Source: Pseudopyrenochaeta lycopersici
Taxonomy: Eukaryota; Ascomycota; Dothideomycetes; Pleosporales; Pseudopyrenochaetaceae
Assembly (NCBI GenBank): GCA_003313425.1
Contig: NHZP01000007.1
Coordinates: 434,001 to 498,000, forward strand
Direction of reading: 5' to 3'
Length of the DNA: 64,000 bases
Below are positions 33,472-46,469 of this stretch, piece after piece. The notes under the pieces are model-generated. The model worked only from the letters and a program-made list of their open reading frames with translations, made no database searches and had not been told where the DNA came from. Position 1 is the stretch's first letter; every line of letters begins with the position of its first letter. A program made the translations under genes and the position numbers.

Positions 33472-35433
33472 TTACCTTTGCACTCTCCTCCTAATGCGGA
33501 ACGGAATTGGCTTCTTCGGTTTCTCTACACCCATGCCGAATTTCCAGGAACCCATCTCTAGCGTGTGAGGGCAAATTTCCATATCGAATTCTCTCGTCAT
33601 TAAGGCGATGGTAAACAGCGTTACTCTCTTCGCAAGAAATCTACCTGGGCAAATAGCATTTCCACCTGCTTTATGTTAGCATGAAAAAATTTGGGATCGC
33701 GTGCAAGATTTCAATACTTACCTCCATACGGCATCCATGACGCTTCAAGGCCTTGCACAGAGAACGAAGGCGTCTTGTCATTGCTCTGGGGTCTAGGCAG
33801 GTATTTGTCTCTCGCCGCTAGTTGCACGGGCCCACTAGAATGATCGTGAGCATATGTCACAAATCTATCGGCCCAAAACGAGCCCACAGGATGAAGGCCT
33901 TCCTTAGTGTTCCAATAGCTGCTATCCATGTGCGTAATTCCTGAGCTGACCAAGGCAGTCTCACCCTTGGGAATCCACCACCTACCAAGGGATACATCGG
34001 CGTGAAGTGAGTTTACTAGAACACACACGTTCACATATAATCGAAGTACTTCTGCTTGTATAGAGGACAATAGCGGATTTTTTATCAACTCAGCAGAGTT
34101 TATGTCCAATAGTGCAGTATGACTAAAGCTAACCTCAAGTCCTTCGCGTACGCGCTTGAGCAGAGCCGGATCTTTGAAGACGTGGTATACCGAAAGCATT
34201 GTAGTGGGAATTGCATTTCCGACCGTTCTTCGTATTCTTAGTATTTCTTTCTAATGGACCAGACAAGAGTGAAGGCCGCTTACCCCCATACCAAGGCTAG
34301 GTCCGCAGATGCAAGAGCATCATCATCATAATTGTCGACCTGGAGATATTTCTTTTGCTGATATCTTATGAGCTCGGAGCCCCAGTATGGATCGCCATCT
34401 CCATCTTCATATATGCAGTCCTCAGTGAAGTGCTTTCTTGCATACTCATACCAATTTTTCAGCTGGTTGCGGACGCTTTCTCTAGCCCGATAAGGCTCTG
34501 GGTTGATAAATGACGGGACAAGTCTCGCGAGCCACGGAATTGAATCATCAAACTTCCATACATCCTCCATGAAACCCGGATTGATCTCTAACAATGAAGG
34601 GCCAAAAACTGCTTGTAGTAAAGCCGCACCGTGAACAGTTCGGAAGAATTTTACCAAATCAGGCATTTCTGTCCATTCATTCGAAATTTCGAGACCCTCA
34701 CATCTTCTTACAAGATCTTTCATAAAGCGCCGCGCAGTTGGAGCAAGAGCGGGTCCATTGAATGCCCTTTTAAATCCCTGGTGTGTGAAATGATCTACAC
34801 GGTTTTTCTCTAAGACATCGCTCTTTATATAAGGTGTTGGAAATGCACCTGAGTTATCTGCTCGATAAGTAGTAAGAGCGCGGTCGTGCATACCAAAGAA
34901 GTGTTTCAGTACATGGACGTAGAATGGTATAGGACTCGAGAGTGATTTAACCTTCCACAGTTTCCGTAAGGTATCGCGGTCTTCGAACAAGTAAAACTCT
35001 TTCCCAGCTATTGTGACTCTGGAAGAGGTAAGATTTCCAGCATAAGACCTAGAGCTGTGTCAGTCTCCTGATGTATTATCACAAATGTACCATCGACTTA
35101 CGTAGCAGTCCGTAAAAAGTTAGCATTGTCAAGGAGAAACGGTATGGTACTCCCTATCCAAGGTAGAAAAGTTGGATATTTGGGTGGAAGTTGTTGTTCA
35201 TTTATGCGTAAGTGTTGTCGATGGTACATGATGACTCGGAAAACATAATTAAACGGAAGCACGAGAGCTATGATAAGCGCAATGACTAAAACTTTTAAAA
35301 AGTCTACAAACTGGGTATAACACAATACGGCTATCCTTTTGAGTGGAAGTACCACTGGTGCTATCGAGTCTAGGGAGGTCATTATGTAAATGCCACGTGA
35401 ATCGAAGCCGGACAAGTGAAAGGCGTGCAACAA
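33472..35433 (-). CDS. Cytochrome P450 monooxygenase
   Basis: An ER-anchored haem monooxygenase with four exons. The N-terminus has a hydrophobic anchor (FLKVLVIALIIALVLPFNYVF) followed by the Pro-rich hinge LPPKYPTFLPWIG. Exon 2 ends in the I-helix, which continues after an intron as LVWGTVGNAIPTT. This N-x-I-P form replaces the usual AGxDTT and is seen in CYP7/8-like P450s. The K-helix Glu-Arg pair is in EVLRLY. The haem loop is MPYGGGNAICPGRFLAKR with the thiolate Cys, split by the last intron. The stop is at 33472. Length is close to 600 residues if translation starts at 35433; a later Met in the first exon would shorten it. The substrate is unknown. Confidence 0.9.
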
Positions 35434-36793
35434 AACGAAGTGATACTACTATGGGCGTTTGATATACAGGTCGCTAGCAATGTTTATCTGATTTCGAATC
35501 TCGTTTCAGTTGATGCTCGAGCTTTCAAACGCTAGCCGGAACTCTTCAGCTAATTTGGCCTATGCTTTGGCAGATGAGCTATACGGCAAGCAACTCTGTA
35601 TGTTCATCTCACTTGATCTCCGCGCCCATTTTGCCTTGTTACCACCTTTGGGCCTTTCTTCAGACGTCATTTCTTACACGGATAGGCTGCTGATATCATC
35701 ATCAGGAACTCCTTTCACTGTTTGATCTGATAGAAATTGCCTTCGGGATTAATACCCTGGCTGAGGCATCGACCTAGGTGTAGTATACCATAAGACGAAC
35801 GCGGGCTGTGATCGTCATGTGGCAACCACGCCCCATTGAAGAAGGCAGTGTTTGTTCAGGCAAGATCCTTGGTAGGCGTATTCCTAAATAAGGCGTTAGA
35901 TGAGCCTCACCGGTGCTGTATTTCAGCATATAGCTTTGGTAGGACAAAGACGCTGTAGACCCTCCTCTTCGAAGCCTCCAGCCCCGACTCATGACCTTCC
36001 GCCCCCACCCTCTTTTTTAATCACTAGTAATAACCGAAAATATCAGCGTAAAGTTTTAGTTTTGATCTTATCGTAGCACAAACCCAACCGCTCGGTAGCT
36101 TGTGTCCTGTAATTGCGCCCTGAGTCTGCAGCCCCTAGAAACGAATCTACCTCGGAGACCGATATGCATATCCACGTTGTACGGAAGAATTTTTTCTAAC
36201 TTTAATAACTCATATTTTGAAGATGCAGTCGGTACTTGTGCACAGCTACCTGAGAAATCATAGATACTGGCAATTGGCCGCGTTCTGACCTCATATGAAT
36301 GCTAGGTGATTTTACGCCAGGTAGCTGTGCAAAGGAGCATTAAGAGGACAGACATACGGAACTTATATTTTTACATCGCACCATTCAGAAAATGGGTTCT
36401 GTGGATGCGCTAAACATAGGGGCATATCAGTTGGCTCGATCTCGTGACCAGGGCCCAACGAAGCTTGCTATAAACGATCTTTGATCTAAGCTCTCTGCAA
36501 GACAGTGCGCAACTAATTGCTCGGGGATTATCTCAGCTCTAACCCTTTCTGGGACTAATAATTGAGAGATATAGAATATGACCTCATTCTAGAATGATTT
36601 TATTTTAGAGTAAAACCTACTAAGATTTCACATAGGAGCTATGATCTTCCCAAGCTACTTGACGGTTTTAGCGTATCAAACATCAATTTCGACTTTACTC
36701 AGTCATTCAAGAAGCTGAACATTTGTCAAATCAGCGGGTATTGCAGGATATTCAGTGCTACCGATTCCTAGCAACACCCCACACAGTCTGCTT
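35434..36793. other. Intergenic
   Basis: The promoter of the P450 lies at the left end and the 3' flank of the rhodopsin-domain gene at the right. The frame at 35510-35725 has no motif. No gene is supported. Confidence 0.45.
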
Positions 36794-38125
36794 TTAGACT
36801 CTTGGGTCTGACAAGGTGCCAAGAGAATCAGCCCTTTCCTTGTTGGGATTGTCACCATTGATATCGGTGAGGAATGTAGGACTAAACCTCCCCGTCTCTG
36901 GAACTGGAAGATTCTGATCACGGATTGTTTCAGAGTCCTTGAATGACTCCAAGAGACTGTCATGGATCTGTCTTGCTTTCCGCCGGAATCCAGCCCTCTG
37001 AAGAGATTGGTCTGGCGCTTCTTTCTGCCTTTGAAATAATTCTTCTCGTCTTCGACGCTCGCTTGCGTCTGCTTTCTTCTCTCTCTGTGCGAATAGAGCT
37101 CGGAATGAGACCAGAGAGGCAATAATGAAAGCTAAAGATAGTGAGCCTTGATGCAGTGATTGAGCGACTATGTGAACTTACAAACTGCAAACTCAATGAA
37201 GAACCAGAACCAAATCCATGTCACGTTCATGTCCATCCTTTTGTTTTGTTCGATGGTCTTGAAAACACCACCGAAAATACTTCCTCTTACTATAGTTATG
37301 GCCATGGTGAATATTACGAGGCCGAAGATGCCTGAGAGCATGAGCTTCTTTTTCAGGTCGATGGAAACCCTCCAGAGAATAACGACTGGGAAGCAAATGA
37401 CTATATGCTTGTAAGTGTTTATTCTTGACGATCCGCGAAGAGGTGATCAACCTACTAAATGCGTCCGAGACTACATCCACGATGCAGGATATTTTGAAAA
37501 AGTCGTAAGTCTGCTTCAAGGTTGGATACTGGGGACAAACCACCATTATGTCGTTAATTGGGCCAAATAGGCAATGGAACTGCATCAACCCAATACTAAC
37601 CGCTCCACAGGCGATGGTGAAGAGGAGCACTGCCCACCAAAAGACGAGATACGCAGTGATTTGGGCTCCAAGGCGTTTGAAGAATAGTAGAAAGTTCAAT
37701 TTGATTGCCCAAATACCTAGATAGGAGAGAATCATGGCAATTCCAAAAGCCCGAAGACCGCGCTGCGCGTTGTGAGGAAAATTCGCATCGGGTTTCACAT
37801 CTCCCTTGGAAACGGCCATCAACATGTAGATATCTTTGAGGTACATTTGACCGAGAATAACTGACGAGAACTGCATGCCAAGGGCGATTATCATGGCCCA
37901 GTCATCAATGAGTAGCTTATGGAAGCACATGTATCGTATGTAGACTCTGCCGGCGCAGGCAATTAAGCAGAGGATAAAACCGATCCATAGTATCACCTTT
38001 CAGTATCAGCATCTATGTCTGATTCCGCATAGCTCTCATTGTCTTACATAAAATGCTTCGACAGACACCAGATGGTGGGCAGTCTCAACAGGCTGGTATG
38101 TTTGTGGGTGTGTTGCGGCATCCAT
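36794..38125 (-). CDS. Fungal rhodopsin-domain integral membrane protein (PTH11-type relative)
   Basis: A seven-helix plasma-membrane protein of the fungal Rhodopsin domain family. Members include CFEM-linked and PTH11-like putative receptors, but the biochemical role is unknown. The start is ATG 38125 (MDAATHPQTYQPVETAHHLV). An intron leads into VILWIGFILCLIACAGRVYIRY, then LLIDDWAMIIA, typical of the second helix. Later introns fall after VVSDAF and after FAV. The last exon continues FIIASLVSFRALFAQ and then a cytosolic, highly charged tail with a Glu/Arg-rich helix, ending at stop 36794. It lies between two P450 genes and is divergent from the second. Confidence 0.82.
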
Positions 38126-38617
38126 GGTGGCTTTCGTTGCTCCAAGGCAGGGCAGACATTGTCCTGGGAAACCCTGATATATGCTGATTTGGACTGCTGA
38201 TATCAGAAGATGTACCAATGGTCGACCAACGGTCGATATCTGTGGCGCGGTTTACAGTCGCACCGCTATCTTAGAGGTTACACGGACAGGTGGGGGCGGT
38301 TAGCTCGTAATATACCGTGTAATCGAAGGCAGGCCAACCAAGCGCACTCCCACTCCCTCGGAACAGGCAACAGGCGGTTTCAATAAAGCATGCATGAAAT
38401 GAGCGTTGGAATTTGATCAGGTTTGCCAAGGAGCCGTTCACGTCTCTGACTGCAGAGCCTGGGTGCATTCACAGTGGCGTGGCTTCCTCTAAATCTTTCA
38501 CCATCCACGATACCTACGTAAACAAGAAACGCCTGCTGGAGTCCTTGTGATTGAGCCCCACCCCACATTTGCCATCTATCTTCTCCCACCACCAAGAGAG
38601 CTGCAACAATTCCCATT
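38126..38617. promoter_or_regulatory. Divergent promoter region, rhodopsin-domain gene / P450
   Basis: 492 bp between diverging start codons. No specific motif was recognised. Confidence 0.4.
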
Positions 38618-40279
38618 ATGGCGTCAAACGCCGTCATTGGGCTCATCGGCAGCAGCCTTGTGGCGACATATGTTTTTCTACGTGTCTTACTCTCATACAC
38701 TCACCACGCCGAGGAGCCCACAGCTATCGCAACTGAGGTCCCATTTCTCAGTCCAATCTTTGGAATGGTGAAAAAAGGCAAATTCTACACTGACCTCCGG
38801 TAAGTGCGAGGCAACCCAGGCTCGAATTGCTGGTATTTTCTAATTGCGATGCCAGTGACAAATACGATCTTCCCATCTATACTTTAAGGCTTCCTGGATC
38901 TAGAATTTATGTCATCAATTCTACAGACCTCATCTCTGCTGTTCAACGTCACACGCGCGTCCTTGACTTTGCACCTGTTGAAGCAAGAGCCGCAATCAAT
39001 GTGATGGGAGCGACGTCGGCGGGCAAGGAAATTCTATTTGAGGAACGCGAAGGCGTAGGTAAGCACGCCTACGCTATCGAGTTCGACAAGGCGATCCATC
39101 CTGCCGTTTCCTCAGGGCCCAACCTCGATGCTATGAACAGGCTCTCGGTGGGGAAGGTCACCGAATTTCTCGACACTCTGGCCTCTCATGAGTCCCAGAC
39201 CTTGAGACTGTTCGAGTGGGTGCGAGAGAATATTGCCTGGGCTACGACTGAGGCTGTCTATGGCCCCAAGAACCCGTTCCGAGACCCCGATATTCTAGAT
39301 GCGTTTGGGTAAGTCTCGTGTTCGACCAGCGCGGCGCCCCCAAGTGCTTACGATGCGATGTAGGAAATTTGAACCCGGTATTGTGATTCTCCTACTACAA
39401 ATACTTCCTTCTATCCTCGCCAAAGAAAGTATTCAAGCACGCGAAAAGGTCGTGAGGGCATTCATGGACTACTTTGGAACCGGTGGTCATGAACAAGGCT
39501 CAGCGCTCATTCGCGCAAGGTTCCAGCACAGCGTCAACTACAATGTTTCAATCGAGGATACTGCACGATTCGAGCTTGGAGGTGCCGTGGCAATTTTGAC
39601 CAATACTATTCCATCTGCATTCTGGGTTCTCTGGCATATCGTCTCGGATGCCACAGCTCTAAAAGAATGCAGGAGTGAGCTATACCGACAATGCAAGATT
39701 CAAGACGACACTGTGACCATCGACATAACTGAGATCAAAACATCGTGTCCGATGCTCCTTTCCACATTGCAAGAAGTCTTGCGTGTCCACGGCACCGGCA
39801 CCTCCGTCAGAATAGTCCAGGAAGACCATCTCCTTGATAATAAATATCTTCTCAAAAAGGGTGCAACCTTGATGATCCCCGGTCCTGTTCAGCACAGCTC
39901 GAAATCTGTGTACGGTGAGAGCGTCAACGAATTCAACCACAGGCGATTTGTCCGTACCAGCAGCAAGCGCCTAAATCCCGTTGGGTTCCGCGGTTTCGGC
40001 GGGGGCTCTACGCTGTGTCCGGGTCGACATTTTGCAAGCACAGAGATCATTGCATTTGTCGCCTTGATGGTACTACGTTTCGATATAAAACCCAAGAGCG
40101 GTGTGTGGGTGCGCCCCACAACGCACAAAGCTGGAATGCAGGCCACAGTACCACCGCCAGATGTCGATGTAGAGGTCAATATTACGGTGAGAGAGGATGA
40201 GCTGTCGGCAAAGCGGTGGAATGTAATTCTTACTGGCTCAGATAGAGCTGTGCCCATTGTAGCCGAGGATCTTAATTAG
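38618..40279 (+). CDS. Cytochrome P450 monooxygenase (CYP7/8-like form)
   Basis: Three exons, 38618-38799, 38856-39308 and 39364-40279, sum in frame to 516 residues. A single N-terminal anchor (AVIGLIGSSLVATYVFLRVLL) is followed by VPFLSPIFGMVKKGKFYTDL. The I-helix reads LGGAVAILTNTIPSAFW, again the N-x-I-P form in place of AGxDT. The K-helix is LQEVLRVHG. The haem loop is FRGFGGGSTLCPGRHFAS with the Cys thiolate. Fungal P450s of this type hydroxylate or rearrange hydrophobic natural products; the substrate here is unknown. It shares the neighbourhood 28.4-40.3 kb with another P450 and an ABC pump. Confidence 0.92.
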
Positions 40280-42890
40280 AACCATATGGGGCGTGAGGCA
40301 GACTTTCAGCAAGTAGGCAACCTCGAGCCAGAAAGCGAGATGATGTTGAGCATGAAACTACAGGCTATTAGCAGTCTTCAGGAACTTTTATTGAGCCAAT
40401 CGTAATCCATGTATGTGCGTGATCTCACGCTGTTGTGCTTCAGATAGTACGTACTCCTGGTTTCTACTGAGTAAAGTTGTTGAGTCAGGCAACGCAGCGA
40501 TCATGGACTATTACAACCTTCAATCAAGAATCCTTGTATTCTCAGTAGCGTATCTGTGGCAAAATATTTGTGTCTGTATATAAGAAACTTGCCCCCCACA
40601 AGTCAAGAGCCGACTTGCAGTACCACATTCAAAGGGTCTACCTGTTGTATAACCACACTATCTAGCTTGAACCCCGAGTTTAAATTGGCAGCGTAAGCGC
40701 CATCCTCGCAGCAGCATGTGAAGTAATGGCATTGTCACCAGCCAGTCGTTCTCCCTGTGCGTATGTGTGACGATTTTGAACCACTATAATATGGGTCTGA
40801 AAAATAGCCAGGCTGTGGAGAGGGGATGATTTAGAGTCTTCGCGTTGCCTTGTGGCATATAAGTTAGCATCATATCGCTAAGGCTTCTCTTTTATGCTTC
40901 TCCTTTCGTATTGCTAAGCCTTCCCTTTTCGTTCAGAAGTATTTTCCCGTTTTTCGCTACCTTTAGCTTACGCATTCCCACCCAACGCCAATGATTCGCG
41001 GACCACAGCTCTTGTCCCATATTCAAGAGAGAAAACAAAGCTCCACAATCTATATCGCTGCTGCTGTGGGGTGCTGGCTACTCTTAAGTCTGCTTTTTAG
41101 CCTGCAGTCTCGGTGGATGGATGGTAAGGTGACTTTTATGCTCGTGAGCGATGCTTATACTGAGCTGCTAAAGGGTTTTGTATCGTTCTGCTGGGATATA
41201 CTTTGGTGAGAACACGGTCGGTAGGGGTACGTGTACATGTTATTTAACTCGAGAATTGCGGGAAATGGGTGCAAGAGTAGGAATATAAAGAGTAAATGCT
41301 ACATTGCAGGCTTCTGAACCTACAGCTAGGTAGGGGCTAGACTGGCATGCAATAGGCAAAATTTGATGAAAATTCTGAATCCTCAGCTTCTTTTAATATT
41401 ATTATTATTAGGATAGGGTAAGGTTCTAAATTGGGAAGGAAAACCTAGATAGGCCGGGCTGGTTGGGGACTTGAGGTCGGATTCGCCACAGCCTGTCTAC
41501 AATATTCCTAAAAAGATAAAATGGGATGGGATATTAGGCCAAAGAAATTTGTTCTCCGCTTGTTTTATGATCACTATTGCCCTTGATGTTGCTGTTTTGC
41601 GTAGTCGCTTCCATGGTATCGGGGGGTCTATGTTTCGTGCAAAGACAGCTACCACTGTTACAAAAGATTTTGTACTGTAGGCTACATCAAAGTTCTAATT
41701 CTGTTGAAACTAATTATTATGACTTGAAAGAAATTACAAGATTCCAGGGTTATGAGCTGCTTATACCATGCAGAGGGCAACTCCGATCAGAGGCGATTAT
41801 CCTTGAATTTCAATACTTGCGCATTATCTAGGCTCGGACTGTGCCTTCCAGTATCTCTCCTACTTTATGGATCGCAATTATCCCTCTATTAAGCGTAATT
41901 TGTGGCTCGATTACTTATTTAGCTAGCAATTAGCACCATTGTAAGTTCAATACGCGTGGCGGGGGTCGAGAGAAAAGACTATTACTTTGTTCCCTTTACA
42001 CTGTTGAAGGCCGTACGCAAAGACGCCAGTAAAAAAACATCAATTACTTTCAAACTGGCCGTATATATGTAGGCTGTCTTATTTTCATTGACGATGTCGG
42101 GAACGTATTTTACAGGCGAGCAGCCATGAGTGCGAATCTTGAGCACTGAAGAGGACTCCATGCATTAACTGTTTTTTCTACCGATTATACCCTTAAATTC
42201 CTATTCTATCGTTTTCGCTATGAGGTAGAGTAAGTAAGAGAGTAAATGAGTGTGATAAGGCTCAGCATTTTACGGACCTAAGTCACATCGACGATATCTG
42301 AGAATGAGAAGGAAATTTCGATGTCCTCCAATGGGCGTACGATAGATAGTAGACAAGATAAGAGAGGCTGTTCTCAAGTCCCTATGGTCGGATATGAAAA
42401 TAAACCACCAATTGCTTGGATATTATGTAGTTTTCCAGTCGGCCAACCCCAAAGTGGTCTGGAGGCAGCGCAAATTGTTCAGTGCGCTTCACTAATCAGG
42501 TAGGTCTAAATCATCCCATGAATTTTGGCGGCAGCAAGAGCTGTAGTTGAGGTCGAGAGTATCATAGCATTGGCAGCTATCGTGCCTGCTTAAGTAGCTG
42601 TTGAATCTGTACAGCTGGACTGACAAACTTAGCACGCTGGAGTTCACCTTGCGGGAGAAAAGTTGAGACGACGGCGGCGGCTATACTGGAATGTTGAGGG
42701 TCATGTTGACAATACTCAGCAAGCAGGCAGTATAGAAGCGCGGAGACAGGTATGCATTAAATGGCCTACAACAATACATGCACTGATGACGACTAGGCTA
42801 CGAGGCTGAAAGTAAAGGCTGGAGCACTTTGAACAACTTTTTAGATCTGAAAAGTCGACATAGTCTGGACTGTCTCATAATCGAACAAGA
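40280..42890. other. Gene-poor 2.6-kb region
   Basis: It contains dispersed repeat copy B (41620-41965). The frame at 40991-41209 has one hydrophobic stretch but no start context or partner exon, so I leave it uncalled. The frames at 41471-41831 belong to the repeat. No gene is supported. Confidence 0.45.
41620..41965. repeat. Dispersed repeat copy B
   Basis: It aligns in blocks with 27255-27920: tctatgtttcgtgcaaagacagc, tgtactgtaggctacatcaaag, ccttgaatttcaatac and ttcaatacgcgtgg. It is less AT-shifted than copy A and lacks the microsatellite, having only ctaccactgttac at that place. Confidence 0.55.
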
Positions 42891-44322
42891 CTATGCCTTC
42901 ACGTTTGCAGGCTGCTTGAAATACTTGCTCGGGATAAAGGGCATTTTAGTCACAACTGCCTTCCTCTTCTTGCCTCGGACAACAACCTCGACTTCTGTGC
43001 CTGCCTTGTGCAAGCCATCTTTAATGTAACCCATCGAAATATTCTTCTTCAGCGTAGGCGATGGGCAACCTGAAGTGATGTTGCCAATCTTCTCGCCTGC
43101 TTCGTTGACAATCTCAGTGCCTTCTCTTGCTGGCGAGCCTTCCACAATAAGCCCGATGCGGCGTCGCGATACACCGCCGCCTTCCGACTTCTTCTTCAGT
43201 TGTTGCAGAATAACAGAGTCGCCGTGGAAGCCGCCCTTTGCTCGGCGGTCCTTGCCAATGATCCAGGAAAGTCCAGCCTCAACGGGCGTTGTGGTGTCGT
43301 CTAGGTCATGCCCGTACAGACACATGCCTGCCTCCAAACGCAGAGTATCGCGCGCTCCTAATCCGGCAAATCGCAGCTCTTCTTTGGCGGAGTCTAAGAG
43401 AAACTCGGTGATCGCCTCGGTAGCATAGGAAGGAATGCTAATTTCGAAACCGTCTTCGCCTGTGTAGCCACCACGACTGACCAATACTTCGGCATCAGTA
43501 CCCTTAATGGTCGCGGAGATGCATTGACCAAAGTACAGGGTTTCAAGGTCAGTCACTGATTTATCGTCCAAGACACGACCGAGGATTTCTGCAGATAGCG
43601 GGCCTTGCAGGGCAATCAAACCCTGACCATCCAGTATTTTCCACTCAACTGGCTGGTCCGGATGTGCGGTCTTCCATGCCTCCAGTTGCTCCTTGAAATA
43701 CGCCGTATCCTTTTCTCTACAGCCGGCGTTGGTGACGACATAGAACTTCTCAGCGAGGCGAGTAACGACTGTATCATCGACAATGCCCCCTGTTTCGGGG
43801 TGGAGGAGAGTTGAGAGGGTGGATTGGTTCTCCGGGAGCGTAGAAAGTGAGGACGGTGTGATGCTCTCGAGAAAGGCCTCGGCACCCACACCCGAGAAGT
43901 GATGCTGCACCCTATACAGCTTGTCAGCACTGTGTCACGCCTTAGAAGCGGATATTTAGTCCTCACATATGGCCCACATCGAACAAGCTCGCCTTTTCTC
44001 GTGTCCAGTTGTGCGAGTCGATGATGCTCAAGTCGCTATACTGCACAGGCATCGAATAGCCACCAAAGGGTACGAATTTGGCGCCATACTTGCTATGGAG
44101 CTCGTACAACCCAGTTTTTCCCAATTGCTCTTTTGGAGCCTCTGATGACGCATATCGTACGGATTGTTGCGATGCTCGGGCGAGCTTGCGGGGTCGACAA
44201 GCCTGACTTGCGAGGGTCCTCGTTGAATACTGGACTTTTTGCGGACACTCTGCCCTCAAAATTCGTGTTCCAAAGCCATTGACGGCTGGCCGCAGTACTG
44301 CAGCAGCTTTTTTCGAGGCCAT
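42891..44322 (-). CDS. GCV1: Aminomethyltransferase, glycine cleavage T protein, mitochondrial
   Basis: The T subunit of the mitochondrial glycine decarboxylase complex. It moves the aminomethyl carbon from the lipoyl H protein to tetrahydrofolate, releasing ammonia. Two exons, 44322-43967 and 43911-42891, give 458 residues. The first ~60 residues are basic, Ser/Arg-rich and fit a mitochondrial presequence. Landmarks are [52 protein letters not shown] and the C-terminal [16 protein letters not shown]. Length matches the family. The divergent V-ATPase gene starts 217 bp away, so the two share a short bidirectional promoter. Confidence 0.96.
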
Positions 44323-44539
44323 GATGAGTGTGCGAGGAGTGATGCCGTCGCAAAGTCCCGCGACGGGTACTGACGGTCGCTCTATATAAGACCCATGACG
44401 GCAGCGGCACGGTGGCTTTGACCTTGCCGCGGTCTGAGCTTTGGAGCTTGATCAACCCACCTGGATCCCATCGACCAAAACGGCCATACATCCCATACCG
44501 CCTATATTGCGCCGTGTTGCCCAAACAATTGCAGCAAAC

Positions 44540-45895
44540 ATGTCGAAGGGTTCGCGGTATCTGCTGGTGTCGCTGCCGACGTCGATATCGCCATCAAACC
44601 ACGCCGACGATGCTCTGACAGCCCTCCGCAGCACTGTAACAAATGACGTGGGGACCACTTCCCCGTTCGCGATACCAAACTTCAAGATTGGAACGCTTGA
44701 TGCGCTGGTGCAGCAGGCAGACGATCTAACGAAGCTGAACAATGCGTGTGAGGGCGTAGTGAACAAAGTGGGGGACAGCCTGAGGCAGATATTGGACGGA
44801 GACGAAGGAAAGGTGCAACAGCAGAAGACGATAAATGATAGTATGTATTAATCTAGTCCTGAACTCATAAATTAAGACGTGGAGTCTCACATACAATGCA
44901 GAACCAGTCGACCAATACCTACGAACGTTCCAGTGGAACAAGGTTAAGTATAGGGCAGATAAACCTATCGCAGACCTGATAGACTCACTACAAAAGGTCA
45001 GCGCCCTCTTCTATAGCTCTCCTTAAGTGCTTATCATACGCATAGGAAATCCAAGGCATCGACAACGATGTCAAGTCAAAGTTCAGCCAGTACAACCAGA
45101 CTAAGGGCGCTCTCGCAGCCGCAGAACGCAAACGAACAGGAAACCTCTCTACAAAGTCTCTCGTCAACGTCGTAAACCCCTCCAACCTGATCCGCGACTC
45201 AGAATACCTCGATACCCACCTCATCGCTGTCCCGAACATGGTTGTAAAAGACTTCTACAAATCCTATGAGGAGCTGTGCCCGATGGTTGTACCCCGCTCT
45301 GCGAGCCAGCTCGCCAAGGATGATGAGTTTACCCTCTTCGGAGTTACAACGTTCAAGAAGCATTCAACCGAGTTCGTACACAAGTGTAGGGAGAAGAGAT
45401 GGACGCCCAGAGATTACAAGTACAAGGAAGGCGGGAAGGAAGAAGAGGCAAAGGAGACGGACCAGCTAATAAAGGATGAGAAGAAGCTGTGGGGTGAGGC
45501 CCTAAGGTTGGGACGGACAGGATATAGTGAGAGCGCCATGATCTGGATCCACGTTCTTGCGTTGAGAGTATTTGTTGAGACGGTGCTGCGATACGGACTG
45601 CCGCTGGATTTTGTGTGTGGGATAGTGCAGGTATGAGGACATGCATTTCCAACCCAGTTTATACATGGGTGATTGCTAATGAGAACTGTGATAGACGGAT
45701 CCAAAGTCAGCGAAGAAGGCGAAGACCAACCTCGACTCCGCGTATTCCTATCTCGGTGGAAATGCCTTTGGCAGAGACAGCAAAGGCCGCATCAAAAAGG
45801 ATGACTCAGCCATGTCAACGGAGATGCAACAAGCCGGCCACACTGGGGATCAGGAATACACCGCTTACGTATACTACGAGTTCGAGATTGTATAG
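44540..45895 (+). CDS. VMA5: V-type proton ATPase subunit C
   Basis: Peripheral stalk subunit of the V1 sector that links V1 to V0 and controls reversible disassembly of the vacuolar proton pump. Four exons, 44540-44840, 44902-44996, 45046-45630 and 45695-45895, sum in frame to 393 residues, the family length. Recognised stretches are RYLLVSLP at the start, PNFKIGTLDALVQQADDL, YLRTFQWNKVKYR, FSQYNQTKGAL and AMIWIHVLALRVFVETVLRYGLP; the C-terminus ends TAYVYYEFEIV. Confidence 0.96.
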
Positions 45896-46469
45896 CGAGC
45901 AGGTGTAGGGGTGCGAGAAGGACTAGAACCTCCGTAGATTCAGGAGATGGATCCCAGCAAGGATATTGTAGATATATGCCGTATGGTTCTGAACGACATG
46001 CATGTAACACGTCACTTAAGTTGAAGATAATCATTGCTTGTATGCAAATACTAAATATGTGCTACTAGGGAAATATCTGAACTGTTGATTGCAACAGGCT
46101 GACAGTAATACGACAAGCCTTTAAACCCGTTCTGAGGAAATGGGTGAAACCATGATTTAGTTGGAGGTCCTCAGCACATTTTAAACAGCACAAAGCACCC
46201 CAAACTTGCCTGGGACTCTAGCGTATACTATAAATGTTGGGAAGCATACTGTATGATTAAGCTAGACACGATCTTCAAAACAACGGCACTGTCAAGAAAC
46301 CAGAGTTCGGATGCAGCTCGGTTCGCAAATTACACAGTACTTCACTTGTCTACGCGCAAACAGTGCAATTCAAAACGAACACTTCAAGTAAAGACGGTCA
46401 AGGGTTCAAAGTTATAGTCATATTGATATCTGCTTAATGGCAACGAAAACCGGCGCGCGGAACGCCAGA
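45896..46469. other. Intergenic, convergent 3' ends
   Basis: Between the 3' ends of the V-ATPase and SDR genes. Nothing supportable was seen. Confidence 0.5.

Noticed and set aside
40991..41209. 72-codon frame with one hydrophobic segment
   Set aside because: No signal cleavage context, family motif or splice partner.
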